NCBI RefSeq assembly: GCF_900100395.1
Contig: NZ_FNFB01000001.1
Span: 496,001-560,000 of the forward strand
Direction of reading: 5' to 3'
From: Nonomuraea maritima
GTDB lineage: Bacteria; Actinomycetota; Actinomycetes; Streptosporangiales; Streptosporangiaceae
DNA length: 64,000 bases
Below the pieces are notes generated by a model, which saw nothing but the letters and a program-made list of their open reading frames with translations, was not told the origin of the DNA and did not search any database. Each line of letters begins with the position of its first letter. Position 1 is the stretch's first letter. This document shows, piece by piece, positions 47,090 through 54,987 of the stretch. The position numbers were made by a program, and so were the translations under genes.

Positions 47090-48202
47090 GTGCTCGAGAT
47101 CTGCTGGACCGAAGACGGCGAAGCCCGGTCCGCCCGCTGGCGTTCCGAGAACGGCTCGTCGCCACCCGCCCGCGTGGTGATCGCCGGTGACCGCTTCGCC
47201 GCCGACGACGCCTACCGCCTGGCCTGTGAGGGCACCGCGCTGTTGTGGCGCGGCGACTTCTATAACGCCCGCCAGCTCCTGCGCGCCATGACACGGCGCG
47301 CCGAACGCCGTCCGCGCGGCCCCGTCCCGTCGCCGGCGCAGGCCTTCCATCTGCACCGCCAGGCACGCTCCCAGCGCGCCCGCACGCTGGGCAGGCTGCT
47401 GGTGCCACTCGATCACGACTACACCGTTCCCCTACGGCGCGCCCCGGACATACGACAGGCCTGCACGGAGGTCTACGGTCCCGCAGCGGGCCCGTCGGTG
47501 ACCTCACTACGCGAGCTGCTGGGCATCGCCGGGGCGCACGAATGGCGCAACAGGGGCGTCGACGTGCCCGCACTGGGCGGTCGCATCCATCCGCACTACG
47601 GCGTCTTCTCGCCGATCCGCGGTGAGTACGTGGACCTGGTGGCCCGGGCGCCGCTCGTCTCGCGCTCCAGGGCGTTCGACATCGGCACCGGAACCGGCGT
47701 GCTCGCCGCGGTCCTCGCTCACAGGGGCGTCGAGCGCCTCGTGGCCACCGATCACAACCCGCGCGCCCTGGCCTGCGCCCGCGAGAACCTGCAACGGCTG
47801 GGACTGGCCGACCGGGTCGACGTCATACACGCCGACCTCTTCCCGGCCGGCCGCGCGCCACTCATCGTCTGCAACCCGCCGTGGATCCCGGCCAAGCCCG
47901 CCTCACCCCTCGACCACGCGGTCTACGACCCCGGCGGCCGCATGCTGAGCGGCTTCCTCAACGGCCTCGCCGAGCACTTGGAGCCGGACGGAGAGGGCTG
48001 GCTGATTCTGTCGGACCTGGCCGAACATCTCGCGCTGCGGACCCGGGCCGAGCTTCTGTCCGCCTTCGCAACCGCAGGCCTGCGGGTCATTGACCGGCTG
48101 CAGGTGCGACCGAGACACCCGCGTGCCTTCGATGAGACTGACCCTCTCCACGCGGCCCGCGCCGCCGAGGTCACGTCCCTATGGCGGCTCGGCCAGGCCT
48201 GA
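47090..48202 (+). CDS. PrmC-like SAM-dependent methyltransferase
   Basis: A 370-residue protein. A variable N-terminal domain (1-185) is followed by a class I methyltransferase: motif I AFDIGTGTGVLAAVLAHRG, acidic loop VATDHNPRALACARENL, and the catalytic NPPWIP that marks N5-glutamine or base N-methyltransferases. RlmG/RsmC-like rRNA or PrmC-like protein modification is possible; the target is unknown. GTG 47090 has AGGAG 5 bases upstream. It sits in the gap between holA and comEC. Confidence 0.85.
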   Translation: MLEICWTEDGEARSARWRSENGSSPPARVVIAGDRFAADDAYRLACEGTALLWRGDFYNARQLLRAMTRRAERRPRGPVPSPAQAFHLHRQARSQRARTLGRLLVPLDHDYTVPLRRAPDIRQACTEVYGPAAGPSVTSLRELLGIAGAHEWRNRGVDVPALGGRIHPHYGVFSPIRGEYVDLVARAPLVSRSRAFDIGTGTGVLAAVLAHRGVERLVATDHNPRALACARENLQRLGLADRVDVIHADLFPAGRAPLIVCNPPWIPAKPASPLDHAVYDPGGRMLSGFLNGLAEHLEPDGEGWLILSDLAEHLALRTRAELLSAFATAGLRVIDRLQVRPRHPRAFDETDPLHAARAAEVTSLWRLGQA

Positions 48203-48490
48203 GTCGCCGAATCTGTCACCGCAAAACGGGTCAAGGAGGAGCATCTGCAGGTGAAGGCTGGCAGCCGAACCACCTTGGCCCGTTATGAAGGACGACCATC
48301 ATCACGACGTCGAGGGAGGCATCTGCGCCATCGAGTGCTGTTGAAACTCAGCAACATTTTTGGCTCACAGACCCGCTATCGCTGTCCGAACTCACTGATA
48401 AGTGCTGTCACCTGCCATCAACAGAGCCAAGTACGCGCCTCCGTTCCGGCACTGAATCCAACACCCCGACGCCGGCGCCTGCGTTCCATC

Positions 48491-48570
48491 ACTGGGGCTG
48501 GCCTTCCGGCGCTGGGGCTGGCGTTCCGGCGCTGGGGCTGGCCTTCCGGCGCTGGGGCTGGCCTTCCGGC
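48491..48570 (+). repeat. 20-bp minisatellite, 4 copies
   Basis: Four units of GCTGGGGCTGGCCTTCCGGC with one or two changes each; the first begins ACTGG and the second has GCGTTCC. Confidence 0.9.
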
Positions 48571-48600
48571 GCCGGCGTTCTGGCGCTGGGATGGAGGCGC

Positions 48601-48760
48601 GGCGCCAGGTACGACACACACCGGCGCTGAAGCCGACGTCCCGGCGCTGGATCGGACACGTCAGCGCCGGGTCCCGCGTTCAGAGGCCAGGTCCGACACA
48701 CCGGCGCCAGGTCCCGCATACCGAGGCCAGGTCCGGCACACCGGCGCTGGGTCTCGCGTA
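48601..48760 (+). repeat. 40-bp minisatellite, about 4 copies
   Basis: Units at 48641, 48681 and 48721 align over 40 bases (two halves around GGCCAGGTCC and CCGGCGCC), with a more diverged unit at 48601. Each 40-bp unit resembles two diverged 20-bp units of the neighbouring array. Confidence 0.8.
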
Positions 48761-48784
48761 CCCGGGGCCGCGTGCGAGAGTAGG

Positions 48785-51700
48785 TCAGCGGCCGCGTACG
48801 ACCACCGCCATGCCGTCTTGGCGTTCCACCACGGCCACGTCGCCCGACTGGTCGGTGCGGTAGACGGCAAGCCCCAGCCCTCTCAACACGCCGAGCGTCG
48901 ACGGTGCTGGGTGGCCGTATTCGTTGTCGGCGCCCACGCTGATCAACGCCGCCCGTGCGCCGAAGGAGCGGAGAAACTCCGGAGACTGGCGATGTGATCC
49001 ATGGTGGGGAACCTTGAGGATGTCCGCGCGTGTCGGATACCGGTTCAGGAGCTCGTCCTGGGCTTCCGTCTCCAGGTCGCCGCCCAGCAGGGCGGAACCG
49101 GAGCGCCAGCGTACGTGGATGACCACGCTCGCGTTGTTGGTCTCGCTGCCCTCCCCGTAGCCGTGCGATGCGCCGCTGTCGCGGTCGGGGGCCAGCACGG
49201 TGAGCTCCGACGGTCCGAAGCGCCAGCGCGCCCCCGGGGTGACCGTCCATTCCGGTATCCGGTGCTGCGCCAGCAGGGCGGACGTACGTATCCCGCTTCC
49301 CTCCTCGGGCCGGTGCGGGCTGACGACCACCGCCCCGACGCGCCGGCCCCTGAGGACACCCGGCAGGCCGTCCACATGATCGGCGTGAGGATGCGTGAGG
49401 ATGACCAGCGGGACCTCCACTATCCCGACCCGGCGCAGGCACTTGTCCATGACCGCCGGATCAGGCCCTGTGTCGACGACAACGGCCCGGCCAGGACCTG
49501 CCGCGACGATCAGTCCGTCGCCCTGCCCCACGTCGCACATCACCATCAACCAGCCCTTGGGCGGCCACGGAACGACGATGGGCCGGATCACCAGAACCAC
49601 CACCAGCGCTGCCACGACCAGGGTCGCCACGACCGCGCGCCAGGCGCGGCGGCGCAGGATCGGAATGGCGACGACTGCGGCGAGCAGCAGTAGAGCGAGG
49701 CCCGGCAATCCGGCCGGCCATGGCACGGTGGCGAAGGGAAGGTTCGCGGCCCATCGTGCGACCGTGATGATCCAGCCGACCGCGTAACCGGCGGGGATGA
49801 CCAGCAGCCTGGCGCCGTCCACCCACAGAGGGGATATGAGGGCGGCGGCGAAGCCGAGCAAGGTGGCTGGAGCGACCGCCGGGGCCACGAGCAGGTTGGC
49901 GATCACGGCGACGGGGGTCAACTCGCCCGCCATCAGCACCAGGACGGGCGTCACGGCCACCTGGGCGGCCGCAGGAACGGCGACCGCCTCCGCGGCCCAA
50001 CGCGGCAACGGGGGAAGCCTGCCAAGGACCGAGCTTCGTGAACATGCCTGCGACGTCTGCCGTTCCTGCCGACCGCCCACGGCGGGCTGGTCGCCCCTTC
50101 CGTCAGGAGCCTGACCGTCATGCTCGGGCGCTGGGTGATCGTCACGGTCGCCGAGCAACCTGGCGTCGCGCTCCTTGCCACCGGTCAGTCCGTCATGGCC
50201 GGCGGACGGACGATCGTGACGCTCGATACCGCCGCGAGGAAGGTGGTGATCAGCATGCGGAAACGGATTCGTGCGCTCGTAGCTGCCACTGACGGCTGGG
50301 CAGTCGGCATTGAGTGCTTGCTGATCGCGGTGTCCAGGGTTGCCGAACGGCGCTGGCTGGATGGCTTCGGTGCGCCGATCACGTGTGGTGGATGACCACT
50401 GAGGGACCGGTGTCCGCACACCAAAGGTGGTCGGCCCTCGCGCTGGAACGGGCGTTCGCGCGCCAGAGTCGATCGGTGCTCCCGCGGGAACCGGCGTCCA
50501 TATGCCAGAGGTGGTCGGCGCTCCCCCCGGCGCGGGCGTCCACGAACCGGTGATCGGCGCTTCCACTGGGGCCGGTCCCCTTTCGCCGGACGTGATTGGC
50601 GCCCCTCCTGGAACGGGCGTGCGCTCGTCAGGGGTCGGGTCTTCTGCGCGGGACATCTTGTCGCGCCAGCGAGGGGCGAGGAGCAGGATGCCGGCGGTTG
50701 CCGTCACCGAGAGGGCGAAGCCGTACGAGCGAGCGAGTTCCGGGACGAACAAGATGAGGAGCAGGACGGTTGCGGAGAGGGCTGCTACGCCGTCCTTGGT
50801 GCGGCCCGTGCCCATCGCGAGGGCGGCGACCAGGCCCATGAGGAGGGCGCGGAGGACGCTTGGCGAGGGGCGGGCCACAACGGCGAACAAGACCATCGCC
50901 ACCGCCGCGAAGCCGGCTCGCACAGGTAGGGGCAGGCCGATCACGCGGGAGAGGGCCAGGGTCGCGCCCGCGACTATTGCCAGGTTCGCGCCGCTGACGG
51001 CGTTCAGATGGCTCAGGCCGGCTTCGCGCATGTCGGACGTGACCTGCTGGTCCATGCGTGAGACGTCTCCCACGACCAGGCCGGGGAGCAGCCCACGCTG
51101 TTCGGGTGGCAGGACATCGGCAGCCGACCTCAGCCCCGCCCTTACGGTGCCGGCTGCCGTCTGCAGAACGGAGGGAGGCGTCAGGACCTTCGGCGGCCCT
51201 CGGACCAGGAGAATCGCCGCTACCGTACCGCCGGTGGTCGGACGGGCGAGGCGGCCGGTGACTTCCAGGTGCTGGCTGGGGAGGAAACCGCCCCAGACGC
51301 GTCCGGTGGCGAAGACAGTGACGGGGACATTGACCGCCTGGCGGCTCGTAGCAGTTTGGACGATCTTCAATGCGGCGGGGGTGACGTAGCTTTCCTGGTT
51401 GAAGTGGCCGCCGCCGTTCGGGCGTCGTTTGGGGTCGTCCGTCAGGGTGATCTGTGCGGTGACATAGGCGTTCTCACCCGCCATCTCGGGCACCGGGCCA
51501 CTCGTGATCATGTGGACGCGAAGAGCAACCGACACGGAAGCGGCTGCCGTGCAGATCAGGGTCGCTATGGCGATGTTGCGCCAGTGGGACGTGATGTCGT
51601 ACCAGCCGATGCGGGTGACGCGAGGGCGTATGAGCCAGGCGGTCGCGGCGGCCCCGAGGGCCGCGGTGATGGCGGCGATCGCCCCTGTGCCTGCGGGGCA

Positions 51701-52393
51701 CCCGAGCAGCACCATGGCGGCGGCCCAGGCGGCCAACGCCGGCACGGCGAGTGGCCAAACGCGTTCCCTGGTGGTGGAGGCTGGGGTGGGCGAGCCGGCC
51801 ACCGAGGCCGGGCCAGTCGCGGTGACCGGGCCGGACATGGCAGTCCGACCAGTCGTGGCGGTCGGAGTGGTCCTAGCAGTCGTGGTCACAGCGGTCACAG
51901 CGGTCGGAGCGGTCACAGCGGTCGGAGTGGTCACAGCGGTCGGAGTGGTCCTGACAGTCGGAGTGGTCCTGGCAGTTGGAGTGGTTCTGGCAGTTGGAGT
52001 GGTCAGGCCGGTCGGGGGTGGTGGCGGGAAACCATGCTGTTTCGGGAGGGCGCTGCCTATGTGGCCGCCGAGGCATGTCGGCTCATGAGGGTGGTCTGGA
52101 TGCGCCCGTTGGTGGTCTGCGGCGACTGATCCGGGGTGTCCGCCGGCGTAAGTTGCGCCGCTTTCGCAGCTGGCTCGCTCGGAGCTGGCTCGGGCGGGCA
52201 CCGCCGAACGGGTCCTGCCAGTTTTGTCGTGGATTTGCTCTGTTTGTGCGCTATTGGGCAAATCGCCGACCGGCGCTGCATGTACCCCAAGGGTTGGCTT
52301 TTGCTTGGTGTGGCCGTTTTCGAGTGGGGACGACTCCGGACCGAGGAAGCGGATTGTGCGGTTGGGGTGCTTTTCGGGGTGCGTGCTGGGCAT
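48785..52393 (-). CDS. comEC: ComEC/Rec2 DNA-uptake channel with low-complexity insertions
   Basis: A 1202-residue membrane protein that conducts single-stranded DNA. Its domains are: a low-complexity N-terminus (1-205, TTPTAV repeats near 128-174); helices from 210; the Competence domain (GLVVGDVSRMDQQVTSDMRE, HLNAVSGANLAIV); an insertion of about 200 residues (580-780) with 14-residue RTPVPGGAPITSG units; further helices; and a C-terminal metallo-beta-lactamase-like domain (CDVGQGDGLIV, HPHADHVDG). Relatives are typically 750-850 residues. ATG 52393 is 1 base after the comEA stop. Confidence 0.92.
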   Translation of the reverse strand: MPSTHPEKHPNRTIRFLGPESSPLENGHTKQKPTLGVHAAPVGDLPNSAQTEQIHDKTGRTRSAVPARASSERASCESGATYAGGHPGSVAADHQRAHPDHPHEPTCLGGHIGSALPKQHGFPPPPPTGLTTPTARTTPTARTTPTVRTTPTAVTTPTAVTAPTAVTAVTTTARTTPTATTGRTAMSGPVTATGPASVAGSPTPASTTRERVWPLAVPALAAWAAAMVLLGCPAGTGAIAAITAALGAAATAWLIRPRVTRIGWYDITSHWRNIAIATLICTAAASVSVALRVHMITSGPVPEMAGENAYVTAQITLTDDPKRRPNGGGHFNQESYVTPAALKIVQTATSRQAVNVPVTVFATGRVWGGFLPSQHLEVTGRLARPTTGGTVAAILLVRGPPKVLTPPSVLQTAAGTVRAGLRSAADVLPPEQRGLLPGLVVGDVSRMDQQVTSDMREAGLSHLNAVSGANLAIVAGATLALSRVIGLPLPVRAGFAAVAMVLFAVVARPSPSVLRALLMGLVAALAMGTGRTKDGVAALSATVLLLILFVPELARSYGFALSVTATAGILLLAPRWRDKMSRAEDPTPDERTPVPGGAPITSGERGPAPVEAPITGSWTPAPGGAPTTSGIWTPVPAGAPIDSGARTPVPARGPTTFGVRTPVPQWSSTTRDRRTEAIQPAPFGNPGHRDQQALNADCPAVSGSYERTNPFPHADHHLPRGGIERHDRPSAGHDGLTGGKERDARLLGDRDDHPAPEHDGQAPDGRGDQPAVGGRQERQTSQACSRSSVLGRLPPLPRWAAEAVAVPAAAQVAVTPVLVLMAGELTPVAVIANLLVAPAVAPATLLGFAAALISPLWVDGARLLVIPAGYAVGWIITVARWAANLPFATVPWPAGLPGLALLLLAAVVAIPILRRRAWRAVVATLVVAALVVVLVIRPIVVPWPPKGWLMVMCDVGQGDGLIVAAGPGRAVVVDTGPDPAVMDKCLRRVGIVEVPLVILTHPHADHVDGLPGVLRGRRVGAVVVSPHRPEEGSGIRTSALLAQHRIPEWTVTPGARWRFGPSELTVLAPDRDSGASHGYGEGSETNNASVVIHVRWRSGSALLGGDLETEAQDELLNRYPTRADILKVPHHGSHRQSPEFLRSFGARAALISVGADNEYGHPAPSTLGVLRGLGLAVYRTDQSGDVAVVERQDGMAVVVRGR
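50392..50640 (-). repeat. In-frame 42-bp repeats inside comEC
   Basis: About six units of 14 codons encode variants of RTPVPGGAPITSGE (WTPAPGGAPTTSGI, WTPVPAGAPIDSGA, RTPVPARGPTTFGV). They begin the low-complexity insertion between two transmembrane blocks. Confidence 0.85.
51870..52010 (-). repeat. In-frame short tandem repeats in the comEC N-terminus
   Basis: Units of 15-18 bases (variants of AACTCCAACTGCCAGAACC on the coding strand) encode TTPTAR/TTPTAV/APTAV runs upstream of the first membrane helix. Confidence 0.85.
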
Positions 52394-52394
52394 T

Positions 52395-53693
52395 TCAGAT
52401 TCGGACCTTTGGCTTGATTTCCTCGAAGCGGCTTGCGCCGATGCCACTGACGTCGCGGAGTTGGTCGATGCTGGTGAAGCCGCCGCGGCTGGTGCGGTAT
52501 TCGACGATCCGTCCTGCCAGGACCTCTCCCACTCCGGGAAGCTGCTCCAGTTGCTCGGGTGTGGCGGTGTTGAGGTCGATCAGCGCGCCGGCCGGATCGA
52601 CGACGGGTGAACCCTGGGCGCCTGGTGTGGTTGTGGCGCCGACGACGATCTGTTCGCCGTCGATCAGGCGTCGCGCCAGGTTGAGCGCGCCGATGGAGGC
52701 GCCGCGCGTGAGCCCGCCCGCTGCTGTCACAGCGTCCGTGACGCGGGCGCCTGACGGGAGCAGGTAGACGCCCGGCTTGCGGATCTTGCCGGCCACGTGC
52801 ACGGTCACCTGGGCTGTAGGGGACGGGGAGGCCGGCGTGACAGGCGCGGGTGCGGGTAGCGGCTGAGGTCTGGGCTGGGCACGCCAGACCAGGAAGGCGG
52901 CGACCGCCGCCGCCAGAGCACCCACCGCCAGCAGGACGCGCAGGCCCGGCTTGCCGGGGTCCAGGGCGGGCCCCTGGGAGACGACGGCGTCGCGGAATCT
53001 CTGGAGGGGCGAGGCGACGGGTGTTTTCCGTGACCGCGCGGACGGTGTTGAGCTGGGGATGACCGTGGTGCCCTGAGGGTCGACGGCTGTGGCCGGTGCA
53101 TGTGACCAGCCCCTGTCGCCGGACGGGCCGAAAGGGTCCGGATCACCTTGGTGGAGCGCATCCGCGTGCGGGATGTCTTGATGGAGGGCATCCCGGCGCG
53201 GGAAGTTATGGTGGTCCGGGTCGACGTACGGGGATTCGGACGGGCTGAGGGCGTCGTCGGACGCCGTGCTGGGCCCTGCGTGATGGGTGTGTGAGTAGGC
53301 CAGGCGGTCGTCGGGGTTCGCTGCCGCGTACAGCGGGTTCTGCATGACAGGACGGTTCTGGTCGTCGTAGCCCTGTGGGGTGTGGGCCAGTAGAGCGGCG
53401 TTCTGGTGTTCGGGGCTCTTTGTCGAGGGGTATGAGGCCCCGCCTGCTGGAGTCAGGAACGGGCGGGCAGGGTAGCGCCCGGTCTTCTCGGCCTCGTGCC
53501 CGGTGAGAGCCGGTGTGTGGGCTCCACGGGCCGGGTGAGTGCTGCTGCTGGCTGTGTGCGCCTCCTGGGAGGCGGTTTGTTCGGCTGTCGCCCACGCAGG
53601 TCGGCCTTCGCCCAGGTCGCGGGCGCGGGCGATCATGGAGCGCAGCCGGGACTCGGCTGTCGCTCGTTCTGCCGCTGGGTCGGGAGTACGCAC
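52395..53693 (-). CDS. comEA: ComEA DNA-binding protein with long cytoplasmic extension
   Basis: A 432-residue protein. A Ser/Thr/His/Pro-rich, disordered N-terminus (1-245) precedes one TM helix (LRVLLAVGALAAAVAAFLVW, near 250-270), a Pro linker, an SLBB domain (VTVHVAGKIRKPGVYLLPSG) and C-terminal helix-hairpin-helix repeats (LNTATPEQLEQLPGVGEVLA, GGFTSIDQLRDVSGIGASRF). ComEA receives double-stranded DNA outside the membrane for ComEC. Usual relatives are 200-350 residues. GTG 53693. Confidence 0.92.
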   Translation of the reverse strand: MRTPDPAAERATAESRLRSMIARARDLGEGRPAWATAEQTASQEAHTASSSTHPARGAHTPALTGHEAEKTGRYPARPFLTPAGGASYPSTKSPEHQNAALLAHTPQGYDDQNRPVMQNPLYAAANPDDRLAYSHTHHAGPSTASDDALSPSESPYVDPDHHNFPRRDALHQDIPHADALHQGDPDPFGPSGDRGWSHAPATAVDPQGTTVIPSSTPSARSRKTPVASPLQRFRDAVVSQGPALDPGKPGLRVLLAVGALAAAVAAFLVWRAQPRPQPLPAPAPVTPASPSPTAQVTVHVAGKIRKPGVYLLPSGARVTDAVTAAGGLTRGASIGALNLARRLIDGEQIVVGATTTPGAQGSPVVDPAGALIDLNTATPEQLEQLPGVGEVLAGRIVEYRTSRGGFTSIDQLRDVSGIGASRFEEIKPKVRI

Positions 53694-53830
53694 GTCGGCG
53701 AACGTACGGCTCAGCCCTCCGCCGCAACTCAGGCGAACTGGATTCTGTGGATAAGGAAAGTGGCCGGACGAGTCCCTGTGGACGACGAAATGGCCACCAC
53801 GGGCCCGGGCCTGTCGACGGACCCCGTGAA

Positions 53831-53970
53831 GACGTCAGAGCAGCGGCCAGGGCAGGGCCGCTGGGGCTGGCCGAGGCTGGAGGGCCGGTCACGGGGGCCA
53901 GACGTCAGAGCAGCGGCCAGGGCGGGGCCGCTGGGGCTGGCCGAGGCTGGAGGGCTGGTCAGGGGGCTGG
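53831..53970 (+). repeat. 70-bp tandem duplication
   Basis: Two nearly identical 70-base units, 53831-53900 and 53901-53970, both starting GACGTCAGAGCAGCGGCCAG. The second unit runs into the last 12 bases of the degV gene. Confidence 0.9.
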
Positions 53971-54972
53971 GGTGATGGTCAGGCCCAAGGTGCCGGGGCC
54001 CACGTGGATGCCGATCACCGGACCCAGGGGCACCACGCGGAGGCGTACCAGGGTGGGGATGCGGTGGGACAGGCGTTCCGCGAGGGAATCAGCTCGCTGT
54101 CCGGCGTCGAGGTGTTGGACGGCTACCTCCACCGGGCCGTCACCCGCCGCGGCGACCGCGAGTTCTTCCAGGCGGGCGATGGCTCGGGACGCCGTGCGTA
54201 CTTTCTCCAAGAGGGTGATACGGCCGTCCGTGAAGTGGAGGAGTGGCTTGATCATCAGGGCTGAGCCGACCAGGGAGGCCGCCGTGCCGATGCGGCCGCT
54301 GCGGCGGAGACGGTCCAGGGTGTCGACGTAGAAGTACGTCATGGTGGTGGCGATGGAGCGGCGGGCGGCGGCGGCCACCTCGTCCAGGGTGGATCCGTTC
54401 GCGGCGGCGCCGGCGGCGGCCAGGACCGGGTAGCCCAGCCCCATCGCGATGGAGCGGCTGTCGATCACCTCCACCGGGACGGTCGCCTCGCGGGCGGCGG
54501 CCCGCGCCGAGTCGATCGTGCCGGACAGGTCGCCGGACACGTGGACGGAGACGATTCCCGTGGCACCGGAGGCGGCGAGCTCGGCGTAACAGGTCGCGAA
54601 GCGGGACGGCGGAGGGCGGGAGGTGGTGGCCGAGGAAAGGTCGCCTGTGTAGCTGTTCTCGTCATACGACAGGCCCACCACGTCGAACGTCTCACCACTC
54701 GGCATTGGCCCACCGGAAGTCGCGGACCGGGACGGGAGGGACTGGTCGGTTGCGCGGGTCTGTGGCCTCGGGTCCTGGCGGGCTGAGCGGTTCGGTGTCG
54801 AGTTCCGCGCGGACGGGTGGGGTCGGTGGCGGGGCGAAGGGGTGTTGTCAGGAAGGCTGGGGAGGTGTGGGCGGCCTCTGGCGCTCAGCGGGGCCAGGAT
54901 GTGGATGGGGACCACTGTTACGCCCGGGATGGGGCCCAGGTAGGCGGTCGAGTCGGTCACGACGGCGATCAC
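53959..54972 (-). CDS. DegV family protein with a low-complexity insertion
   Basis: A 337-residue fatty-acid-binding DegV protein. The start IAVVTDSTAYL and the core VSVHVSGDLSGTIDSARAAA, VIDSRSIAMGLGYPVLAAA and ALMIKPLLHFTDGRI are normal. Residues about 28-88 are a Pro/Ser/Arg-rich stretch not expected in the family, placed where the first domain should continue after VTVVPIHI. GTG 54972 lies 15 bases after hutI. degV-comEA-comEC is a common actinobacterial order. Confidence 0.88.
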   Translation of the reverse strand: MIAVVTDSTAYLGPIPGVTVVPIHILAPLSARGRPHLPSLPDNTPSPRHRPHPSARNSTPNRSARQDPRPQTRATDQSLPSRSATSGGPMPSGETFDVVGLSYDENSYTGDLSSATTSRPPPSRFATCYAELAASGATGIVSVHVSGDLSGTIDSARAAAREATVPVEVIDSRSIAMGLGYPVLAAAGAAANGSTLDEVAAAARRSIATTMTYFYVDTLDRLRRSGRIGTAASLVGSALMIKPLLHFTDGRITLLEKVRTASRAIARLEELAVAAAGDGPVEVAVQHLDAGQRADSLAERLSHRIPTLVRLRVVPLGPVIGIHVGPGTLGLTITPAP

Positions 54973-54987
54973 GGGCGGCGCCGCCCG

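Larger units (their letters stand above)
48203..48784. other. Gene-free region holding two minisatellites
   Basis: No supported gene. It contains the 20-bp array at 48491-48570 and the 40-bp array at 48601-48760, directly downstream of comEC on its strand. Confidence 0.75.

Noticed and set aside
48491..48760. CRISPR array
   Set aside because: The repeats are contiguous with no unique spacers and no cas genes are present; it is a minisatellite.
48489..49442. Minus-strand Pro/Arg-rich frame through the minisatellites
   Set aside because: It arises from the comEC antisense/alternate frame and repeat DNA; no start context.
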